Assembly (NCBI RefSeq): GCF_001667035.1
Contig: NZ_LZIR01000059.1
Coordinates: forward strand, 62,001-126,000
Length of the DNA: 64,000 nucleotides
Direction of reading: 5' to 3'
Origin: Mycobacterium sp. 852002-51057_SCH5723018
GTDB taxonomy: Bacteria; Actinomycetota; Actinomycetes; Mycobacteriales; Mycobacteriaceae
Position numbers and translations under genes: made by a program. This document shows, piece after piece, positions 38,521 through 48,312 of this stretch. The notes under the pieces were generated by a model that was not told the DNA's origin, ran no database searches, and worked only from the letters and a program-made list of their open reading frames with translations. Every line of letters starts with the position of its first letter. Position 1 is the first letter of the stretch.

Positions 38521-38834
38521 CAGGCGCGCAGCTGCCCCTTGTCCGGGTCGCCCGCGGGAACCGGCTCCAGCATCTTGATGTCCGGCGCGCCGGCCAGGTG
38601 CTCGCCGGCGGCCTGGAACAGCTTGGTGATCGCGGGCGCGGTGCTGTGGGCCTTGAGCGCTTCGGGATCGGCCCATTGCTCGACGAAGACGAAGGTCTCG
38701 CCCGTTTGGTGCAGGGAGTACAGCTGGCAGCCGGGCTCCTCGTGCACTTCGCCGACCGCGGTGGTGAGGATCTCACGGACGGCGTCGACCGATTCGGGTT
38801 TGACGGTCATGGTGGCGACGACAACGACGGGCAT
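38520..38834 (-). CDS. Antibiotic-biosynthesis-monooxygenase (ABM) fold protein
   Basis: 104 residues ([23 protein letters not shown]), a ferredoxin-like small dimeric protein similar to Rv2749. [32 protein letters not shown] is the family core. Members act as cofactor-free quinone-forming monooxygenases or heme-degrading enzymes, but many have unknown roles. First gene of a minus-strand operon with the SDR and methyltransferase. A joint role in small-molecule oxidation is inference. Confidence 0.87.
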   Translation of the reverse strand: MPVVVVATMTVKPESVDAVREILTTAVGEVHEEPGCQLYSLHQTGETFVFVEQWADPEALKAHSTAPAITKLFQAAGEHLAGAPDIKMLEPVPAGDPDKGQLRA

Positions 38835-38991
38835 GCTAGGGCCTCCTGGGCGCTCAGGGGATGGGTGACGGCATGACGTGCATCACCGGTTGCCACCCTA
38901 CTCACGGGCAGCACATCACCCCGCGCACTAGGCGGTCGTTACCAGTGTGGCGGGTGGTGTAGATGATGGCTTTGCGACTACCCTTGCCCTC

Positions 38992-41496
<2,505 letters not shown>

Positions 41497-41558
41497 CGCC
41501 GAACGTGCATTCACCGCGAAAAATCGGCGGAAGTTTCGCGATCAGTACACGTTCGGCG
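41497..41558. repeat. Nested intergenic palindrome between ftsK and argA
   Basis: The outer arms CGCCGAACGTG (41497-41507) and CACGTTCGGCG (41548-41558) are perfect 11-base complements. An inner pair CGCGAAA and TTTCGCG (about 41515-41538) is nested within. It can fold as a long cruciform or RNA hairpin on either strand and lies between convergent genes, so it may end transcription both ways. The form suggests a dispersed intergenic palindrome. Confidence 0.75.
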
Positions 41559-41566
41559 TTTCCCGC

Positions 41567-42091
41567 CTAGAGCACCAATAGCATCCGGGAGTTGCCCAGG
41601 ATGTTGGGCTTTACGTAGCTCAGGTCCAGGAATTCGGCCACACCGATGTCGTAGGAGCGGCACATCTCCTCGTACACCTCGGCCGTGACGGGCGTGCCCT
41701 CGATCTCGGTGAACCCGTGCTTGGTGAAGAACTCCGTCTCGAACGTCAACACGAACACCCGCTGCAGCGCCAGCTCGCGGGCGACCTCCAGCAGCCGGTT
41801 GACGATCGCGTGGCCGATGCCGTGGCCGGTCATCGCCGGGTCGACCGCGACGGTGCGGATCTCGCCAAGGTCGGCCCACAACACGTGCAGCGCCCCGCAG
41901 CCGACGACCCGGCCCGGGATGTCGGGGTGCTCGGCCACCCAGAATTCCTGGACGGCCTCATACAGCGTGACGAGGTTCTTTTCCAAAAGGATCCGCCCCG
42001 CATAGGTGTCGACGAGTTGCTTGATCGCGGGGACGTCGGATGTTCGCGCGCGCCGGACCACCGGCGGGTGGTCCCGTGAGCTTTGGGTCAC
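41567..42091 (-). CDS. argA: N-acetylglutamate synthase (short, GNAT type)
   Basis: 174 residues from GTG 42091, matching Rv2747 in length and sequence (VVRRARTSDVPAIKQLVDTYAG). It acetylates glutamate or glutamine with acetyl-CoA at the head of arginine synthesis. TVAVDPAMTGHGIGHAIVNRLLE near 81-103 is the CoA-binding motif A, and FFTKHGFTEIEG and VKPNILGNSRMLLVL close the fold. A GTG-like start six codons further out is possible (42109). It is a stand-alone GNAT, not the classical ArgA with a kinase-like domain. Confidence 0.95.
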   Translation of the reverse strand: MTQSSRDHPPVVRRARTSDVPAIKQLVDTYAGRILLEKNLVTLYEAVQEFWVAEHPDIPGRVVGCGALHVLWADLGEIRTVAVDPAMTGHGIGHAIVNRLLEVARELALQRVFVLTFETEFFTKHGFTEIEGTPVTAEVYEEMCRSYDIGVAEFLDLSYVKPNILGNSRMLLVL

Positions 42092-42148
42092 GGGTAACAG
42101 TATCGGCAACGCGCGGGGGTGCGCTGGTCAACCGGCTATTCTGAGGCG

Positions 42149-42739
42149 GTGTCGGGGCAGCCGCAAACGGGTCCGATGGTGGGGCGTGCCCGCATCGCCA
42201 ATCTCGCGAACGTCCTGACCCTGCTGCGGTTGATGCTGGTCCCGGTATTCCTGGTCGCCCTGTTCACCGGTGACGGTCACCAAATCGTCGCTCGCCTAGT
42301 GGCTTTCGTGATTTTCGCCGTTGCTTGCATCACCGACCGGTTCGACGGTCTGCTGGCCCGAAACTACGGGATGGCAACCGAATTCGGCGCGTTCGTCGAC
42401 CCGATCGCGGACAAGGCGCTGATCGGGTCGGCGCTGATCGGCCTGTCGATGCTGGGCGACCTGCCGTGGTGGGTCACCGTGGTGATCATGACCCGCGAGG
42501 TGGTGGTGACCCTGCTGCGACTGGCGGTGATACGGCGCGGCGTCATCCCCGCGAGTTGGGGCGGCAAGCTCAAGACCGTCGTCCAGGCGGTGGCGATCGG
42601 CCTGTTCGTGCTGCCGCATTCGGGGCCGTTCCTGGTGCTCGCGTCCGTGGTGATGGGGGCAGCCATCGTGCTGACGGTGGTCACCGGCATCGACTACGTC
42701 GCCTCGACCGTCCGCGAAGTTCGCCAGACGACCCGCTGA
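42149..42739 (+). CDS. pgsA3: CDP-alcohol phosphatidyltransferase (PgsA3)
   Basis: 196 residues, GTG start. The family motif D-x2-DG-x2-AR-x8-G-x3-D-x3-D is fully present as DRFDGLLARNYGMATEFGAFVDPIAD near 51-76. Several hydrophobic segments place it in the inner membrane. It is annotated in M. tuberculosis (Rv2746c) as a phosphatidylglycerophosphate synthase-like enzyme. It lies just upstream of the clgR-psp stress genes. The gene divergent from it (argA) starts 58 bases away. Confidence 0.93.
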   Translation: MSGQPQTGPMVGRARIANLANVLTLLRLMLVPVFLVALFTGDGHQIVARLVAFVIFAVACITDRFDGLLARNYGMATEFGAFVDPIADKALIGSALIGLSMLGDLPWWVTVVIMTREVVVTLLRLAVIRRGVIPASWGGKLKTVVQAVAIGLFVLPHSGPFLVLASVVMGAAIVLTVVTGIDYVASTVREVRQTTR

Positions 42740-42742
42740 GGC

Positions 42743-42770
42743 GGGAACCAACGCGACCGGCGCCGGCGTT
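42743..42770 (+). promoter_or_regulatory. Candidate SigE-type promoter of clgR
   Basis: GGGAACC (42743-42749) and CGTT (42767-42770) with a 17-base spacer match the mycobacterial extracytoplasmic sigma factor SigE pattern GGAAC...GTT. The clgR promoter of M. tuberculosis is known to be SigE-dependent. It sits directly after the pgsA3 stop and about 92 bases before the clgR start. Confidence 0.65.
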
Positions 42771-42862
42771 CACTTAGATGAGTGCCTGCTGATCGGGGTT
42801 CCCGGATTTTCCCGGGCGACCCCGACGTGCTGGGCAGGGCTGACCGGACGAAGGAGAGCAGG

Positions 42863-43201
42863 ATGCCGCCATTGATGCGCGAGGTCATCGGCGACGTGTT
42901 ACGCCAGGCCCGCACGACGCAAGGCCGGACGCTGCGCGAGGTGTCGGATTCGGCGCGGGTGAGCCTCGGGTATCTGTCGGAGGTCGAGCGCGGCCGCAAG
43001 GAGCCATCCAGCGAGCTGCTCAACGCGATCTGTGACGCGCTGGCGGTGCCGCTGTCGGAGGTCCTGACCGACGCCGGCGAGCGGATGGCCGGCGAGGAGC
43101 GCGCGGCCTACAGCGCGTCGGCCGCCGCGCCGGGCGGAACCAGCATCGACGCCAGCACCAAGGTCGTCATCCCGCCGGTGGCATCGCTGGCGCTGGCCTG
43201 A
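42863..43201 (+). CDS. clgR: Stress regulator ClgR (XRE family)
   Basis: 112 residues, equal to the M. tuberculosis protein, from ATG 42863 with GGAGAGCAGG upstream. The helix-turn-helix is [27 protein letters not shown] (about 20-46). ClgR activates clp protease genes, acr2 and the psp genes downstream after envelope damage, and RecA-NDp-type promoters. The tail [11 protein letters not shown] resembles the degron through which ClpP removes it. It heads the clgR-pspA-pspM operon. Confidence 0.97.
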   Translation: MPPLMREVIGDVLRQARTTQGRTLREVSDSARVSLGYLSEVERGRKEPSSELLNAICDALAVPLSEVLTDAGERMAGEERAAYSASAAAPGGTSIDASTKVVIPPVASLALA

Positions 43202-43305
43202 ACGCCGCGATCGCGCGCAAAGGGTGGGGCGATCGGCGCCGACCCACTAAATTGAGCGGCAGGGCGCTTGTCCGGCATACACAGAAGCGAAGGTGGAGCT
43301 AACCG

Positions 43306-44130
43306 ATGGCCAATCCGTTCGTCAAAGCGTGGAAATACCTCATGGCGCTGTTCAACGCCAAGATTGACGAGCACGCCGACCCGAAGGTGCAGATCCAGCA
43401 GGCCATCGAGGAAGCGCAGCGCCAGCACCAGGCGCTGACCCAGCAGGCCGCGCAGGTGATCGGCAACCAGCGCCAGCTGGAGATGCGGCTCAACCGCCAG
43501 CTGGCCGACATCGAAAAGCTGCAGGTCAATGTGCGCCAAGCGCTGGCGCTGGCCGACCAGGCCACCGCCGCGGGCGACGCGGCCAAGGCTGCCGAGTACA
43601 ACAACGCCGCCGAGGCGTTCGCGGCCCAGCTGGTCACGGCCGAGCAGAGCGTCGAAGACCTCAAGACCCTGCACGACCAGGCGCTGTCGGCGGCGCAGCA
43701 GGCCAAGAAGGCCGTCGAGCAGAACTCGATGGTGTTGCAGCAGAAGGTCGCCGAGCGCACCAAGCTGCTCAGCCAGCTCGAGCAGGCCAAGATGCAGGAA
43801 CAGGTCAGCGCGTCGCTGCGCTCGATGAGCGAGATCGCCGCGCCGGGCAACACGCCGAGCCTCGACGAGGTGCGCGACAAGATCGAGCGCCGCTACGCCA
43901 ACGCCATCGGCTCGGCCGAGCTCGCCCAGGGGTCGGTGCAGGGCCGCATGCTCGAGGTGCAACAGGCCGGCGTTCAGATGGCCGGTCATTCGCGGCTGGA
44001 ACAGATCCGCGCGTCGATGCGCGGTGAGGCGCTGCCGGCCGGCGGGACCACTCCCGGGGCCGCCCCGGCCACGCCGGCGCCCGCCGAGACCACCGGTGGG
44101 CCCGCCGCGGAGAAGCCGCTTGGCCAGTAA
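43306..44130 (+). CDS. pspA: PspA/IM30 family protein (35 kDa antigen)
   Basis: 274 residues, largely coiled coil: [46 protein letters not shown] is the family start with an amphipathic first helix, and heptads run to about 190. A Pro/Ala-rich tail (about 245-274) follows. PspA (Rv2744c) coats the stressed inner membrane and restrains ClgR. It is 18 bases upstream of the PspM gene. The 104 bases after clgR contain a ribosome site GAAGGTGGAG and no gene. Confidence 0.97.
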   Translation: MANPFVKAWKYLMALFNAKIDEHADPKVQIQQAIEEAQRQHQALTQQAAQVIGNQRQLEMRLNRQLADIEKLQVNVRQALALADQATAAGDAAKAAEYNNAAEAFAAQLVTAEQSVEDLKTLHDQALSAAQQAKKAVEQNSMVLQQKVAERTKLLSQLEQAKMQEQVSASLRSMSEIAAPGNTPSLDEVRDKIERRYANAIGSAELAQGSVQGRMLEVQQAGVQMAGHSRLEQIRASMRGEALPAGGTTPGAAPATPAPAETTGGPAAEKPLGQ

Positions 44131-44148
44131 CGCCGCGGACTGACAGCG

Positions 44149-44967
44149 ATGACGGTAGGAGCGACCCAGCGCGGGCCGTTGCGCGCGCTGCTGCAGCGCG
44201 GGCTGGACACCGCAGCCGACCTGTCCGACCTGGTGGCCCGGAAGATCAGCGCGGCCGCGGATCCGCGGGCGCGGATGCTGCGCCGCCGACGCCGCGCGCT
44301 GCGCTGGGGCGTGATTTTCGGTGTGGGGTGCCTGTTTTGGATCGCGGTGACGGCGGTGCTGGCGGCGTGGGGCTGGTTCGCGTTGCTGCTGGAGGTCACC
44401 GGCGCGGTCGCGGTCGTGCTGGCGATCCCGGCGACGCTGCTGTTGCTGCGGTACCGCTGGCTGCGGTCGGAGCCGCTGCCGGCGCAGCGGCCGGCCAACA
44501 CCCGCCGGCTGCCGCCGCCCGGCTCGGCCGCCCGGCCGGCGATGTACGCGTTGGGCGCCTCGGAACGCGGCTTCTCCTCGTTGTTGGGCGTGATCGAACG
44601 CGGCTACATGCTGCCCGCCGACGAAATCCGTGACCTGACCGCGGCGGCCACCAAGACCTCGGCGGCGATGGCGGCCACCGCCGCCGAAGTGGTGTCGATG
44701 GAGCGGGCCGCGCAGTACTCCGAGTCGTCGCGGTCCCATCTGGTGCCCACCATCAACGCGTTCACCGCGCAGTTGAGCGCCGGCGTTCGTCAGTACAACG
44801 AAATGGTCACCGCCGCAGCGCAATTGGTGTCGTCGGCCAGCGGCGATTCGGGCAGCGCGCTGGCGGCGTCTCAGCAGCGCTACCGCGCCGAGCTGGTGGG
44901 CGCCACCGACCGCCTGCTGGGATGGGCGCAGGCGTTCGACGAACTGGGCGGACTGCCCCGGCGTTAG
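44149..44967 (+). CDS. pspM: PspM-like membrane protein (Rv2743c)
   Basis: 272 residues. After a basic N-terminus (ARKISAAADPRARMLRRRRRALRWG) two hydrophobic segments lie at about 44-88 (IFGVGCLFWIAVTAVLAAWGWFALLLEVTGAVAVVLAIPATLLLL), then a soluble helical region that should contact PspA. In M. tuberculosis the equivalent protein is needed for Psp function and envelope integrity. Its last 4 bases overlap the convergent DUF5313 gene. Confidence 0.9.
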   Translation: MTVGATQRGPLRALLQRGLDTAADLSDLVARKISAAADPRARMLRRRRRALRWGVIFGVGCLFWIAVTAVLAAWGWFALLLEVTGAVAVVLAIPATLLLLRYRWLRSEPLPAQRPANTRRLPPPGSAARPAMYALGASERGFSSLLGVIERGYMLPADEIRDLTAAATKTSAAMAATAAEVVSMERAAQYSESSRSHLVPTINAFTAQLSAGVRQYNEMVTAAAQLVSSASGDSGSALAASQQRYRAELVGATDRLLGWAQAFDELGGLPRR

Positions 44968-45392
44968 GTGTCGCGCGTCGGCGGGATGTCTTCGGGCCGC
45001 GGGCCGTAGCGTTCGATGTACGCCCGGTGGATGTGAGCGTCGCGCTCGCGGGTGCGTTCCTCGACCAGCTCGGGGTCCAGGCCGTGCACCGCCAGCATGT
45101 GCCGCCGCCACACCTTGTTCAGAGCGTGCGAGAAGTAGACGAACGGAATGAGGATCGGCAGCGTCATGCTCAGGTGGACGTCCAGGGTCGTCGGGATCAA
45201 CCAGAACGGGACCAGCACGAGCACGGCCGGAACCGCGACGCGGCCCATCATCCGGCGCGTGGCGCCCTTGCCGGCCAGATCGTTGCGCACCCAATCGCGC
45301 ATCGAGTCGGGTAGCCGGGCGCCGGCGCAGTAGCGGACGAACTGCCACGCGTTGGGCTTGGTGCGGACCGTGTCGGCGCTCATGACGGTCAC
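44964..45392 (-). CDS. DUF5313-like membrane protein
   Basis: 142 residues (MTVMSADTVRTKPNAWQFVRYCAGARLPDSMRDWV). Two adjacent hydrophobic segments at about 52-90 (MGRVAVPAVLVLVPFWLIP and LSMTLPILIPFVYFSHAL) precede a basic and acidic tail ending RYGPRPEDIPPT. This looks like a real membrane protein. It occupies the place, on the opposite strand, of the gene called Rv2742c in M. tuberculosis. The plus-strand frame here is an Arg/His-rich shadow of about 130 codons. ephG follows on the same strand upstream, 5 bases from its stop. Confidence 0.8.
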   Translation of the reverse strand: MTVMSADTVRTKPNAWQFVRYCAGARLPDSMRDWVRNDLAGKGATRRMMGRVAVPAVLVLVPFWLIPTTLDVHLSMTLPILIPFVYFSHALNKVWRRHMLAVHGLDPELVEERTRERDAHIHRAYIERYGPRPEDIPPTRDT

Positions 45393-45397
45393 CCGGC

Positions 45398-45829
45398 CTA
45401 AAAGGTCGGCTTGAGCGACGGCAGCGCCAGCGCCGCCACGCCACGCAGAGTCGCCTTGAACATGTCGAAGAAGTCAAAGTAGTCGCGCCACAACGTGATT
45501 CGGCCGTTGTGCACCTCGAACACGCCGCACACCCAGAACTGCAGGCGCAGCGGCCCGACGATCAGCGCGTCGGTGCGTTCGGTGAGCACCGCGGCGCCGT
45601 CGGCGGCGATGCGGTGAATCTTCACCTCGAAGCCGGCGCGGCCCTCCATCCTGCGGAACAGCTTGATCGCTCTGGCGCGGCCGTGGATGGTCGGCAGGCC
45701 AACGTTCTCGTACACCAGGTTGTCGTCCAGCGCCGCCTCAGCGGCCTCCAGATCCGAATCTTGCAGGGCGTTCAGGAATCCCTCGACCGTGCGGATGTTC
45801 GTCACGCCTGTGCCAGTCAGCTCGGTCAT
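45398..45829 (-). CDS. ephG: Limonene-1,2-epoxide hydrolase family protein
   Basis: 143 residues from ATG 45829 (MTELTGTGVTNIRTVEGFLNAL). The SnoaL-like cone fold has the catalytic Asp-Arg-Asp set visible in TERTDALIVG and WRDYFDFFDMF, as in limonene epoxide hydrolase and M. tuberculosis EphG (Rv2740). It opens epoxides on hydrophobic substrates to diols; sterol or lipid epoxides are the likely natural ones. It lies just upstream of the DUF5313 gene and divergent from the glycosyltransferase at 45889. Confidence 0.93.
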   Translation of the reverse strand: MTELTGTGVTNIRTVEGFLNALQDSDLEAAEAALDDNLVYENVGLPTIHGRARAIKLFRRMEGRAGFEVKIHRIAADGAAVLTERTDALIVGPLRLQFWVCGVFEVHNGRITLWRDYFDFFDMFKATLRGVAALALPSLKPTF

Positions 45830-45888
45830 GTTCCCAGCGTATTCGATCGCTGTGCGCGGCGGTCCGGCGCTGTGGCAGGGTAGGGCCG

Positions 45889-47055
45889 ATGCGCGTCGCC
45901 GTGGTAGCCGGGCCGGATCCCGGGCACTCGTTCCCCGCCATCGCGCTGTGCCGGCGCTTCCGCGACGCGGGCGACGAGCCCACACTGTTCACCGGCGAGG
46001 AGTGGATCGGCGCCGCCCGCAACGCAGGGGTGGACGCCCTGGGGCTGGACGGGCTGGTGGCGACCGACGAGGACGTCGACGCCGGGGCCAGGATCCACCG
46101 GCGCGCGGCCCGAATGGCGAAGCTCAACGTGCCCGCGCTGCGCGAGCTGGCGCCCGACGTGGTGGTCTCCGACGTCATCACCGCCGGCGGCGGGATGGCC
46201 GCCGAGCTGTTGGGCATCCCGTGGATCGAGCTCAACCCGCATCCGCTGTACCTGCCGTCGAAGGGACTGCCGCCGATAGGCAGCGGCCTGGCGCCGGGCG
46301 TCGGCTTCCGCGGCCTGCTGCGCGACACCACCATGCGGGCGCTGACGGCACGATCGTGGCGCGCCGGCATCAAGCAGCGCGGCGCCGCTCGGCTCGAGAT
46401 CGGGCTGCCCGCCGTCGACCCCGGACCGCTGCGGCGCCTCATCGCCACGCTGCCCGCCCTGGAGGTTCCCCGCCCAGACTGGCCCGACGAGGCCGTCGTC
46501 GTAGGCCCGTTGCACTTCGAGCCGACCGATCGGGTGCTGCAAATCCCGGCCGGCTCCGGGCCGGTCGTGGTGATCGCGCCCTCGACCGCGGTGACCGGGA
46601 CCGCCGGGCTGGCCGAGGTCGCGCTGGGCTGCCTGACGCCGGGGAAGACGCTGCCGGCGGGATCGCGCCTGGTGGTCTCGCGCCTGTCCGGGCCGGAGCT
46701 GGCGCTGCCGCCGTGGGCGGTGGCCGGGCTGGGACGCCAGTCCGAGTTACTGACGCAGGCCGACCTGGTGATCTGCGGCGGCGGCCACGGGATGGTCGCC
46801 AAGACGCTGCTGGCCGGGGTGCCGCTGGTGGTGGTGCCCGGCGGCGGCGATCAGTGGGAGATGGCCAACCGGGTGGTGCGCCAGGGGAGTGGACGGCTGA
46901 TCCGTCCGCTGAGCGCCGACGCGCTGGTCGCCGCGGTGGATGAGGTGCTGTCGTCGCCCGGGTACCGGGCGGCCGCGCAAAAGGCCTCCGCCAGCGTCGC
47001 CGACGTCGCCGATCCGGTGCGGGTCTGCCACGACGCGCTGGCGCTCGCGGGCTAA
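45889..47055 (+). CDS. Glycosyltransferase, GT1-like (Rv2739c-like)
   Basis: 388 residues (MRVAVVAGPDPGHSFPAIALCRRF). The N-terminal domain has the GHxxPAxAL opening of GT1 and MurG-type enzymes; the C-terminal donor domain has VICGGGHGMVAKTLLAGVPLVVVPGGGDQWEMANRV near 297-332. M. tuberculosis Rv2739c is annotated as a possible alanine-rich transferase in the same place. Donor and acceptor are unknown. It is followed after 34 bases by the small DUF3046 gene. Confidence 0.9.
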   Translation: MRVAVVAGPDPGHSFPAIALCRRFRDAGDEPTLFTGEEWIGAARNAGVDALGLDGLVATDEDVDAGARIHRRAARMAKLNVPALRELAPDVVVSDVITAGGGMAAELLGIPWIELNPHPLYLPSKGLPPIGSGLAPGVGFRGLLRDTTMRALTARSWRAGIKQRGAARLEIGLPAVDPGPLRRLIATLPALEVPRPDWPDEAVVVGPLHFEPTDRVLQIPAGSGPVVVIAPSTAVTGTAGLAEVALGCLTPGKTLPAGSRLVVSRLSGPELALPPWAVAGLGRQSELLTQADLVICGGGHGMVAKTLLAGVPLVVVPGGGDQWEMANRVVRQGSGRLIRPLSADALVAAVDEVLSSPGYRAAAQKASASVADVADPVRVCHDALALAG

Positions 47056-47089
47056 CCGGCCCGCCGACAAGCCCAGTATCTTGGCTGAC

Positions 47090-47284
47090 GTGCGGCTGAC
47101 GGAGTTCAACGAACGGGTTGTCCTGCGCTTCGGCGCGGCGTACGGCGCGTCGGTGTTGGTGGATCACGTGCTCAGCGATTTTGGCGGCCGGACCGCCGCC
47201 CAGGCGATCGAGGACGGCATCGAGCCCCGCGACGTCTGGCGGGCGCTGTGCGTCGATTTCGACGTTCCGCGCGAACAGTGGTGA
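47090..47284 (+). CDS. DUF3046 protein (Rv2738c-like)
   Basis: 64 residues from GTG 47090 (VRLTEFNERVVLRFG). The conserved pattern is LTEFNERV..RFGAAYG..V..DHVLSDFGGRTA.QAI..G..PRDVWRALC, found in actinobacteria next to recA. Function unknown. It stops 3 bases from the stop of the convergent FhuF-like gene. In M. tuberculosis recA lies directly upstream on the other side; here an inserted riboswitch-controlled gene separates them. Confidence 0.87.
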   Translation: MRLTEFNERVVLRFGAAYGASVLVDHVLSDFGGRTAAQAIEDGIEPRDVWRALCVDFDVPREQW

Positions 47285-47287
47285 GCC

Positions 47288-47965
47288 TCATCTGCGGTGG
47301 GGCCGCCGGGTTTGGCGGAACACGCAATCGCCGCAGACGTTCCTGCCGGGGACGCGGTAGAACAGGCAGCAGCTGCGGCGCCTGAAGTCCAGGTGCGGGC
47401 CGGTGATCACGCCGGAGCCGGCCAGCATGCCGGTGTCGAGCAGGGCGTCGGTCATTTCCAGGATCGGTGCGCGCAGGTCGGGCCGCGCCGAGAGCAGCGC
47501 CCGCGACGCCCCGACCAGCGCGGACGCGATGTTGCCCGCCAGCAGCGCGGGGGCCAGCTTGACCCGCAGCCCGGCGGTGAGCGGTTTCATGTGCTGCTTG
47601 ACGACGAGGCGATACAGCACGTCGGCCGAAGACGGGTCGAAGGGCCGCCCGACGGGTTCGGGCAGTCGCAGCCGTGCCCCGTCGTCGGCGCGTTGCAGGT
47701 CCTTGAGGTCCGGAACGACGCCGTGGCCCAGCGCGCACCCGAGCACGGGGGACCACAGCCGGGTGGCGTGGCCGAGATGAACCAGCGAGGCGCCGATGCG
47801 CAGGTCCGTGGTGCGGTAGCGGCGGGCCGTGGCGTCGACCAGGTCGGTGAAGCCGTCGGCGTAGGACTGCCGGACCGGATGCCATCCCGCCGCGTCACCG
47901 CCCAAAGTAAGCGCGAAAAACCCTCTATAGGAAGATATTTCGGCCAGCTCACCAGAGATGTCCAT
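47288..47965 (-). CDS. FhuF-like [2Fe-2S] protein under a cobalamin riboswitch
   Basis: 225 residues from ATG 47965, with AGAGGG about 9 bases upstream; a TTG two codons earlier is possible. The C-terminal motif is Cys199-Cys200-x10-Cys211-x2-Cys214 (CCLFYRVPGRNVCGDC), the unusual cluster site of FhuF siderophore-iron reductases. The N-terminal half (SLVHLGHATRLWSPVLGCALGHGVVPDL) fits the FhuF/IucA-C fold. FhuF reduces Fe(III) in ferric siderophores. Because the leader carries a cobalamin riboswitch, I infer a role in B12 metabolism, for example reducing the corrin cobalt, rather than iron. I do not know an M. tuberculosis ortholog at this site. Confidence 0.88.
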   Translation of the reverse strand: MDISGELAEISSYRGFFALTLGGDAAGWHPVRQSYADGFTDLVDATARRYRTTDLRIGASLVHLGHATRLWSPVLGCALGHGVVPDLKDLQRADDGARLRLPEPVGRPFDPSSADVLYRLVVKQHMKPLTAGLRVKLAPALLAGNIASALVGASRALLSARPDLRAPILEMTDALLDTGMLAGSGVITGPHLDFRRRSCCLFYRVPGRNVCGDCVFRQTRRPHRR

Positions 47966-47980
47966 GCGCAATCACCCTCT

Positions 47981-47999
47981 CTGGGGAAATCCGCCCCAG
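47981..47999 (-). promoter_or_regulatory. Hairpin between riboswitch and start codon
   Basis: CTGGGG and CCCCAG form a perfect 6-base stem with a 7-base loop, immediately before the ribosome site AGAGGG. It is a plausible expression platform by which the riboswitch controls translation initiation. Confidence 0.6.
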
Positions 48000-48010
48000 T
48001 TGTGTTGAGG

Positions 48011-48129
48011 AAGCGCCGACGGTGAGTATCTGGCTCTCGGGTTGGGACGTGCCCAATCCCGATCACAGTGGCGGGACCGCACCGGATTCACACCGGTTTC
48101 CTCAGGCTTGAGAGGGCCCCGTCGGCGCC
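48011..48129 (-). ncRNA. Cobalamin riboswitch
   Basis: Read on the minus strand, the core carries the classical B12-box elements: GAGGAAACCGGTGTGAATCC, then CGGTCCCGCCACTGTGA, then GAGAGCCAGATACTCACC. The ends form a P1 helix: GGCGCCGACGG (48119-48129) pairs with CCGTCGGCGC (48013-48022). About 119 bases is short for the class, suggesting a compact variant. It lies 46 bases before the FhuF-like gene. Normally cobalamin binding lowers expression of the gene behind it. The recA promoter region abuts its 5' side. Confidence 0.93.
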
Positions 48130-48188
48130 TTTTCTGTCGAGCCGATGTTGCCACACGCGGTTTCCCGCGAACGGCGTGTCCACTTGAA

Positions 48189-48204
48189 TCGAACAGGTGT
48201 TCGG
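48189..48204 (+). promoter_or_regulatory. LexA SOS box upstream of recA
   Basis: TCGAACAGGTGTTCGG fits the mycobacterial SOS box TCGAAC-N4-GTTCGA with one mismatch at the last base. It lies 109 bases before the recA start and should place recA under LexA control. Confidence 0.9.
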
Positions 48205-48233
48205 CTACTGTGGTGAACGTTCGGAGATCGACT

Positions 48234-48255
48234 TGTCGGACCCCGCGCCTAGTGT
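48234..48255 (+). promoter_or_regulatory. RecA-NDp-type promoter of recA
   Basis: TTGTCGGAC followed, after 8 bases, by TAGTGT matches the LexA-independent damage promoter motif TTGTCRGTG-N8-TANNNT, activated by PafBC in mycobacteria. It is downstream of the SOS box, so recA has both control modes. Confidence 0.8.
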
Positions 48256-48312
48256 CACGGCCAATCGACCGATACCGGTCAGAAGAACACACCGACGATA
48301 GGAAGAGGCACC

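Noticed and set aside
44922..45314. Plus-strand frame of 130 codons at the Rv2742c position
   Set aside because: Arg/His-rich and without motifs, while the opposite strand encodes membrane segments. Discussed as a finding but not called as a gene.
43108..45477. Minus-strand open frame of 789 codons across clgR, pspA and pspM
   Set aside because: Covers three well-supported plus-strand genes and has no family features; produced by codon bias.
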